DNA of 11,792 nt from an uncultured Acetatifactor sp. GTDB taxonomy: Bacteria > Bacillota > Clostridia > Lachnospirales > Lachnospiraceae. Position numbers and translations under genes: made by a program. Shown here piece after piece: positions 7,444 through 11,792 of this stretch. The stretch lies in the NCBI GenBank assembly GCA_910585615.1, contig CAJUFO010000097.1, positions 1,190-12,981 of the forward strand, given 5' to 3'. The notes under the pieces are model-generated. The model was given only the letters and a program-made list of their open reading frames with translations. It searched no databases and had not been told where the DNA came from. Position 1 is the stretch's first letter; each line of letters starts with the position of its first letter.

Positions 7444-8531
7444 ACGATAATCTGTATATTGATTTCCATGTAATCCAGACAGTGCCGCCAAGCTGCGTGA
7501 ACAGGGACGATACGGGAAGCCCGAAGACAGCTATGTACGGCGGAACCATGCGGGCCAGGGTCTCTTCCCAGGCGTGGAAAAGGGCCATGCGGCAGATGTT
7601 CCGGGATTTGTTCCTGTCAGACTATCTTGGCTATCGGACGAAGAATGTTTCGGAACTCGTGGCGGAAAAAATAGCCGCGGATTATGAGGATATCGATGGC
7701 AAGGAGGCAAAAGCCGCGGCAGATGAGGTTCTGGAGGTAGCCGGCGTAAAATCCGGTTCGGAGAAGAAGGACGCGCTATTTTTCGTCAGTTCCCTGCAGA
7801 TAGGCCACATAGCCCGGCTGGCTGTCGAATACCATAAGGATAAGACGCTGAAAAAAGAGAAGGAATTCAAGAGGCGGCTGGAGCAGGCCCTGAACGATGA
7901 CCCCAGTGTGGATATCCTACTGTTCGGCCGTATGGCGGCGAGCAATCCGAATCTGAATTATGATGCCGCGGCACAGGTGGCCCATTCTATTTCAACCCAT
8001 ACAGTCAGCAACGAATACGATTATTTTACGGCTGTGGATGACTGCAGTCCGGAGGACAATGCAGGGGCGGGACATCTGGGCACGGTGGAATTCAATTCTT
8101 CCACATTGTATCGGTATGCCACTGTAAATGCGAGGGAGCTTGCGGAGAATCTGAACCCAGAGGAGCTGAAAATGGCGGTCAAGGGATTTGCGGAAGCTTT
8201 TATCCGTTCCATGCCCACAGGAAAGCAGAATACTTTTGCCAACAGGACGCTTCCGGACATGGTATATGTCACATTGCGGGAGGATCAGCCAATCAATCTT
8301 GCGGGGGCATTTGAAAAACCTGTTGTGGCAGGAGGCGGAGGGTACGCGGAAGAATCAAGGAAGGCTTTGGCGAAGCACGCGGATCAGGTCTATGGAGATT
8401 ATACATCGGTTCCGGCGAAAGCCTGGGTGGTAGGAGCAGAATTCGGCGATTCTACGGAGAAAGTGAATATGAAAGAATTGTTGGATAAAATCGAATCTGA
8501 GATAGGGGAGTATTCTGCCGGAAAGGGGTGA
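7440..8531 (+). CDS. cas7e: Cascade backbone subunit Cas7e (Cse4/CasC)
   Basis: Cas7e is the six-copy RRM-fold backbone that coats the crRNA spacer. The N-terminus is diagnostic: HVIQTVPPSCVNRDDTGSPK (residues 10-29), then GGTMRARVSSQAWKR (34-48), near-canonical for the family. The DTETSTS-like region is followed by FNSSTLYRYATVN and the KQNTFANRTLPD block near the C-terminal half, both common in Cse4. An open frame extends upstream to ATG 7374, but the true start is ATG 7440. It has AAGGAGGG at about 7427-7434, gives the family N-terminus, and overlaps the cas11 stop as ATGA. The product is 363 aa, usual for the family. The strong ribosome binding site fits its high copy number in Cascade. 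Confidence 0.95.
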   Translation: MNDNLYIDFHVIQTVPPSCVNRDDTGSPKTAMYGGTMRARVSSQAWKRAMRQMFRDLFLSDYLGYRTKNVSELVAEKIAADYEDIDGKEAKAAADEVLEVAGVKSGSEKKDALFFVSSLQIGHIARLAVEYHKDKTLKKEKEFKRRLEQALNDDPSVDILLFGRMAASNPNLNYDAAAQVAHSISTHTVSNEYDYFTAVDDCSPEDNAGAGHLGTVEFNSSTLYRYATVNARELAENLNPEELKMAVKGFAEAFIRSMPTGKQNTFANRTLPDMVYVTLREDQPINLAGAFEKPVVAGGGGYAEESRKALAKHADQVYGDYTSVPAKAWVVGAEFGDSTEKVNMKELLDKIESEIGEYSAGKG

Positions 8532-8535
8532 TACC

Positions 8536-9231
8536 TTGTATACATTGTTGCTTAGACTCAGCGGGCCGCTTCAGTCCTGGGGCTCGGAATCTGTCTATGA
8601 TAACCGCAAGACAGACTCCCTGCCGACGAAAAGCGGTGTCATCGGGATGCTGGCGGCGGCTCTGGGCAGAAAGCGGAATGAAGCCGTGGATGATTTGACG
8701 GAACTGGAGTTTGGAGTCAGGGTAGATTTGCCTGGAACGAAGTTGCATGATTTTCAGGTTACCCAAATGGGGGAAAAGCTGAATGCGAATCTATCCAACA
8801 AGGAGTATCTATGTGACGCTATCTTTCTGGCAGGACTGGGATGTGAAGACATCGTTTTTCTGCGGCGGCTGGAAGAGGCGCTTACTAATCCAAGATTTGC
8901 CGTCTTTTTGGGCAGAAGATCCTGTCCGCCTACGCAGCCGCTTGTGTTAGGGATTCGCAACACGAATCTGTATCAGGCGCTTTTGGAGGAAGAATGGCTT
9001 GTGCCCCGATGGAGAAGGAAAGCATTGTTTCGGTTTACGGACACCATACGGCTGAGAATCGTGACGGATGGCAGGGAGGGAAGGGCCATAAAAAAGGACG
9101 TTCCCCTTTCCTTCTCCCCCTATAAGCGTGTGTATGGGTATCGATACGTAAAAGAGCGGCCCGGAAAAATTTTGAGCAATGAGGAAATGCCAGGCTCCAC
9201 GGAACATGATCCCATGACGGAATTGAGGTGA
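8536..9231 (+). CDS. cas5e: Cascade subunit Cas5e (CasD), TTG start
   Basis: Cas5e caps the 5' handle of the crRNA at the foot of Cascade and contacts Cas8e. The N-terminus matches the family closely: LLLRLSGPLQSWG (residues 4-16), then PTKSGVIGMLAAALGR (30-45). The PTQPLVLGI region and the C-terminal YKRVYGYRYV strand also fit. Length is 231 aa, typical. The start codon is TTG at 8536, with an AAAGGGG ribosome binding site (8522-8528) 7 nt upstream. No upstream in-frame alternative exists between it and the cas7e stop, and any later start would cut into the conserved first strand. The gap from cas7e is 4 nt. The TTG may tune expression of this single-copy subunit down relative to Cas7e; that is inference. 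Confidence 0.94.
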   Translation: MYTLLLRLSGPLQSWGSESVYDNRKTDSLPTKSGVIGMLAAALGRKRNEAVDDLTELEFGVRVDLPGTKLHDFQVTQMGEKLNANLSNKEYLCDAIFLAGLGCEDIVFLRRLEEALTNPRFAVFLGRRSCPPTQPLVLGIRNTNLYQALLEEEWLVPRWRRKALFRFTDTIRLRIVTDGREGRAIKKDVPLSFSPYKRVYGYRYVKERPGKILSNEEMPGSTEHDPMTELR

Positions 9232-9235
9232 TAAG

Positions 9236-9254
9236 TTTGGATGTTCCATCCAAA
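9236..9254 (+). promoter_or_regulatory. Perfect hairpin just after the cas5e stop
   Basis: TTTGGATG-TTC-CATCCAAA forms an exact 8-bp stem with a 3-nt loop, starting 4 nt after the cas5e stop codon. The stem has only moderate GC content and is followed by TATTGAAT instead of a T-run, so it does not look like an intrinsic terminator. It may protect or punctuate the mRNA between cas5e and cas6e. Confidence 0.45.
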
Positions 9255-9265
9255 TATTGAATGAA

Positions 9266-9283
9266 TGCCCGCTTCAGCGGGCA
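9266..9283 (+). promoter_or_regulatory. CRISPR-repeat-like hairpin in front of cas6e
   Basis: TGCCCGC-TTCA-GCGGGCA is a perfect 7-bp, GC-rich stem with a tetraloop. It lies directly before the GGGGG ribosome binding site of cas6e. It has the same stem length and loop size as the E. coli type I-E repeat hairpin (TCCCCGC-GCCA-GCGGGGA, from memory), matching 14 of 18 positions, and the stem change is compensated on both sides. Cas6e recognises such hairpins and cuts at the 3' base. The element may therefore be a diverged repeat or a Cas6e control site. It is a single copy, not an array, and no T-run follows, so it is not a standard terminator. Confidence 0.5.
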
Positions 9284-9295
9284 GGGGGTATAAGC

Positions 9296-9925
9296 ATGTA
9301 TTTATCAAGGATACCGCTGGATACAGCAAGGAGGAAGACACAGATAGCATTGTTTTCCCCCAGTAAGTTCCACGGAGCGGTGGAAGAGGCTTTTCAGGAG
9401 AGGGATGGACGGAAACTATGGCGCATCGATACCTTGAAAGGGATGACATACTTATTGATGCTCAGCGCCCAGATGCCCAATCTGTCAGGCATAGCGGAGC
9501 AGTTTGGGTATGAGGGAATGAACGGGGAGACAAAGTCGTATGATGGACTGTTGAACCGGATACAGGAAGGATCCATATGGCAGTTCCGGCTGGTGGCGAA
9601 TCCTGTCCACAGCATTGGGAAAGAAGAGGGAAGGGGAAAGGTGGTAGCGCATACCACAGAAAAGTACCAGCTGGAATGGCTGAACGGACAAGCCGGGAAA
9701 AAGGGATTCAGCATCGTGTCGGATTCAGCCAGGGTCACACAATCCGAATGGAAAATATTCAGAAAAGGAAGTTCCGCCCAAAAGGTACATATCCTCCAGG
9801 CAGCTTTTGAGGGGAAATTGAAGGTGGAAGACACAACTGCTTTCAAAGATGCCCTTGTAAACGGTATCGGGCGGGAAAAAGCATATGGCATGGGGCTTCT
9901 GACGATTGCGGGGAGAGAGGCGTAG
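9296..9925 (+). CDS. cas6e: CRISPR repeat endoribonuclease Cas6e (Cse3/CasE)
   Basis: Cas6e cuts the pre-crRNA at the 3' base of each repeat hairpin and stays bound to the mature crRNA as the Cascade head. The protein begins MYLSRIPLDTARRKTQ, with the conserved first strand. His26 in SPSKFHGAVEEAF aligns with the catalytic histidine of Thermus Cas6e (also His26, as remembered). The C-terminus carries the Gly-rich loop GIGREKAYGMGLLTI (190-204), including the conserved KAYG. Length is 209 aa, normal. The frame is open from ATG 9257, but ATG 9296 is preferred because it gives the family N-terminus and follows GCAGGGGG at 9281-9288. It sits after the operon's only sizeable gap, which holds two hairpins, and directly abuts cas1. 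Confidence 0.95.
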   Translation: MYLSRIPLDTARRKTQIALFSPSKFHGAVEEAFQERDGRKLWRIDTLKGMTYLLMLSAQMPNLSGIAEQFGYEGMNGETKSYDGLLNRIQEGSIWQFRLVANPVHSIGKEEGRGKVVAHTTEKYQLEWLNGQAGKKGFSIVSDSARVTQSEWKIFRKGSSAQKVHILQAAFEGKLKVEDTTAFKDALVNGIGREKAYGMGLLTIAGREA

Positions 9926-10873
9926 ATGGAAGACAGAGCAGGTATGGAGAAACCGGAGATTCAGGCATTGCCTCGTGTACAGGATCGTATGACTTTTATC
10001 TATCTGGAACGGTGCAAGATCAACAGGGATAATGGCGCAATCAGCGTTAGGGATGAAAAGGGTGTCACACATATTCCGGCGGCAGCGATATCGGTCTTGT
10101 TGCTAGGACCGGGGACAGATGTGACACACAGAGCCATGGAATTGATTGGCGATGCGGGGGTCACGGTTATCTGGGTTGGCGAGCATGGCGTACGGTACTA
10201 TGCCTATGGCCGTGCCTTGACGAACCACGCGACGCTTCTGCTTCGACAGGCACAGTTGGTCAGCAATGAAAAAAAGCATATCCATGTGGCAAGGATGATG
10301 TACCAGATGAGGTTCCCGGATGAGGATGTATCCAAATTGACGATGCAGCAGTTGAGGGGACGGGAAGGAAGCAGGATACGGGCTTTGTATAGAGAGCAGT
10401 CGAAGAAGTGGAATGTGTCCTGGAAACGCAGGGAATATCGCCCTGAGGATTATGACGCAGGGGATCCGGTCAATAAGGCGTTATCGGCTGGGAACACATG
10501 TCTTTACGGCTTGGCGCATGCCGTGATATGCGCCCTGGGCTGTTCCCCGGGGCTGGGATTCGTGCATGTGGGGCATGAACTGTCTTTCGTATATGATATT
10601 GCTGATTTATATAAGGCAGAAATCACCATCCCCATTGCATTTGAAATGGCAGCGGAGAATGCGGAGGATATCGGCAGCGCCACAAGACGGCGAGTGCGCG
10701 ATGAGCTGAAGAAAGGGAAGGTTCTGGACAGAATGGTTCATGATATCAAGACGTTATTATCCGATGGAGAGATGGAGGAGGAAGATTATAAAAGCACGCT
10801 TTATCTTTGGGATAATGTACAGGGTGAACTGGAACATGGTGTTTCCTATGCAGAGGCCGGTGAAGAAGGATGA
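9926..10873 (+). CDS. cas1: CRISPR integrase Cas1 (type I-E)
   Basis: Cas1 is the metal-dependent integrase that, with Cas2, inserts new spacers next to the leader. The 315-aa protein has the N-terminal LPRVQDRMTFIYLERCKI strand typical of Cas1e. The catalytic residues are Glu147 (GREGSRIR), His214 (FVHVGHE) and Asp227 (DIADLYK), with Asp224 nearby. The spacing from Glu to His (67) and His to Asp (13) equals that of E. coli Cas1 (E141, H208, D221), so the active site appears intact. The ATG at 9926 follows the cas6e stop directly and has GGGGAGAGAGG upstream. A second ATG at 9944 (MEKPEIQALPRV) is also plausible, as many Cas1e proteins start close to that motif. The gene overlaps cas2 by ATGA. 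Confidence 0.97.
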   Translation: MEDRAGMEKPEIQALPRVQDRMTFIYLERCKINRDNGAISVRDEKGVTHIPAAAISVLLLGPGTDVTHRAMELIGDAGVTVIWVGEHGVRYYAYGRALTNHATLLLRQAQLVSNEKKHIHVARMMYQMRFPDEDVSKLTMQQLRGREGSRIRALYREQSKKWNVSWKRREYRPEDYDAGDPVNKALSAGNTCLYGLAHAVICALGCSPGLGFVHVGHELSFVYDIADLYKAEITIPIAFEMAAENAEDIGSATRRRVRDELKKGKVLDRMVHDIKTLLSDGEMEEEDYKSTLYLWDNVQGELEHGVSYAEAGEEG

Positions 10874-11742
10874 TAGTCTTATGTGTTACAGATTGTCCGC
10901 CAAAGCTTCGGGGAGATTTATCAAAGTGGCTGAGTGAGGTGAATACAGGTGTCTATGTGGGCAGGCTGAGCGCACGGGTGCGCGAGGAATTATGGGAAAG
11001 GGTCTGCGATAACATAAAAAATGGTCAGGCGACCATGGTCTTTTCCACAAATAACGAACAGGGCTATGTCTTCCTGACGCACAATACCACATGGGTTCCG
11101 ATAGATTATGAGGGCATTACGTTAATGCGCAGACCGCTGGCTTTCCATGATGAGGAGGAAAGAAGCCCCTTTTTGCAGAGAGGATTCAGCAAAGCCGCTA
11201 AGTATGAGAAGATGAAGCATCTCCAACATAGCAGAGAAGCGGATGGCTATGTGATTATGGATGTTGAGGCTACAGGATTGGATTACAAAAATGACAGGAT
11301 TATTGAAGTCGGCCTATTGAGAATCAAGGGCGGTGAGGTGGAGCAAGAACTCCAATGCCTTGTTCAAACCGATAAGGCTATACCGGATAATGTCGCCAAG
11401 CTTACGGGAATCACCAATGAAATATTAAGGGAGCAGGGGCTTTCAGAAGAAACCGTGTTTGACATGGTTCAGCGATTTATCGGAGATGATATAGTGGTTG
11501 GGTATGATGTGCAGCGCTGTGTGGATTTTTTGCAAAGGCTTGCAGAGCGTAATGGGAAGACAATGGTAATCAGGAAAGTCAGGGACATCCTGCGCATTGC
11601 GCATCGGAAATTGGATGATTTGGAGGATTATGAGTTGGGAGCGATGGCGGCATTTTTTTCGCTGGATGCCAAACCGGTGCATAGGGCATTGACAAACTGT
11701 AAGTTGATTCATAGAATTTATTTGGAACTAAATAAACTGTAA
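10870..11742 (+). CDS. cas2: Cas2e fused to a DnaQ-like (DEDDh-type) exonuclease domain
   Basis: Residues 1 to about 95 are Cas2e: VTDCPPKLRGDLSKWL, GVYVGRLSARVREELW and a C-terminal strand near VPIDYEGITLMRR, close to E. coli Cas2. After a linker (about 96-125) comes a DnaQ-fold exonuclease domain. Motif I is MDVEATGL with Asp131 and Glu133. Motif II is GYDVQRCVDFL with Asp219. Motif III is HRALTN with His271. The family has Asp five residues after this His (E. coli DnaQ HGALLD); here codon 276 (AAC, 11695-11697) is Asn. Such fusions are known in some type I-E systems, for example Streptococcus thermophilus, where the domain trims prespacers before integration. The Asn may weaken metal binding and activity. 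Cas2 dimerises between two Cas1 dimers. The start overlaps the cas1 stop as ATGA. Confidence 0.95.
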   Translation: MIVLCVTDCPPKLRGDLSKWLSEVNTGVYVGRLSARVREELWERVCDNIKNGQATMVFSTNNEQGYVFLTHNTTWVPIDYEGITLMRRPLAFHDEEERSPFLQRGFSKAAKYEKMKHLQHSREADGYVIMDVEATGLDYKNDRIIEVGLLRIKGGEVEQELQCLVQTDKAIPDNVAKLTGITNEILREQGLSEETVFDMVQRFIGDDIVVGYDVQRCVDFLQRLAERNGKTMVIRKVRDILRIAHRKLDDLEDYELGAMAAFFSLDAKPVHRALTNCKLIHRIYLELNKL

Positions 11743-11792
11743 CTATTCAGCAGCCCCTTAAAATTACATGAAATCAAGAAAAAGTACTGGAT
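11743..11792 (+). other. Probable start of the CRISPR leader
   Basis: These last 50 nt follow the cas2 stop and are AT-rich, with no ORF and no hairpin followed by a T-run. In type I-E loci the array and its leader commonly lie directly after cas2, so this is where a leader would begin. No CRISPR repeat is visible before the window ends. Confidence 0.35.

Noticed and set aside
9236..9283. Intrinsic terminator between cas5e and cas6e
   Set aside because: Neither hairpin is followed by a T-run, and the operon continues directly with cas6e, cas1 and cas2.
9257..9295. Upstream extension of cas6e to ATG 9257
   Set aside because: The added 13 residues would translate through the hairpin, do not resemble Cas6e, and the ATG at 9296 has a strong ribosome binding site.
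1..11792. Insertion sequences, tRNAs, rRNAs or broken cas genes
   Set aside because: No transposase motifs, long terminal repeats or RNA genes were recognised, and all cas frames are intact from start to stop.

Overview
The window holds a complete type I-E (Cascade) CRISPR-Cas effector and adaptation operon on the + strand. It is preceded by two genes that are not standard cas genes: a 105-aa protein of unknown function and a 550-aa SWIM zinc-finger protein. Strong GGAGG-type ribosome binding sites, roughly balanced base composition, dense one-strand gene packing and the protein sequences themselves suggest a Clostridia genome, most likely a Lachnospiraceae-like gut anaerobe. That taxonomic call is an inference from sequence style; no marker gene is present.

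Layout. Positions 1-229 are an intergenic region that looks divergent. A minus-strand gene appears to start at 21 and run off the left edge. A + strand promoter (TTGTAT, 17-nt spacer, TATACT) sits just before the first + strand gene. Next come the 105-aa ORF (230-547), an 86-nt spacer with inverted repeats, and the SWIM protein (634-2286). The cas genes follow in canonical I-E order: cas3 (2267-5257), cas8e/cse1 (5139-6854), cas11/cse2 (6829-7443), cas7e (7440-8531), cas5e (8536-9231), cas6e (9296-9925), cas1e (9926-10873) and cas2e fused to a DnaQ-like exonuclease domain (10870-11742). The last 50 nt are probably the start of the CRISPR leader. No repeat-spacer array lies inside the window.

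How the genes work together. Cas8e, Cas11, Cas7e, Cas5e and Cas6e should form Cascade around a crRNA processed by Cas6e. Cas3 (HD nuclease plus SF2 helicase) is then recruited to degrade the target. Cas1 and the Cas2 fusion acquire spacers, with the fused exonuclease-like domain expected to trim prespacers. All cas ORFs are intact, and the key Cas1, Cas3 and Cas6e residues are present.

Most notable points. (1) A 7-bp hairpin with a tetraloop just before cas6e closely resembles the stem-loop of a type I-E CRISPR repeat and could be a Cas6e autoregulatory site. (2) The exonuclease domain fused to Cas2 has Asn in place of the last metal-binding Asp of its DEDDh motif. (3) cas3 reads 119 nt out of frame into cas8e. 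(4) The SWIM gene is joined to cas3 by overlap. The core system is a known type; these details are what merit a second look.
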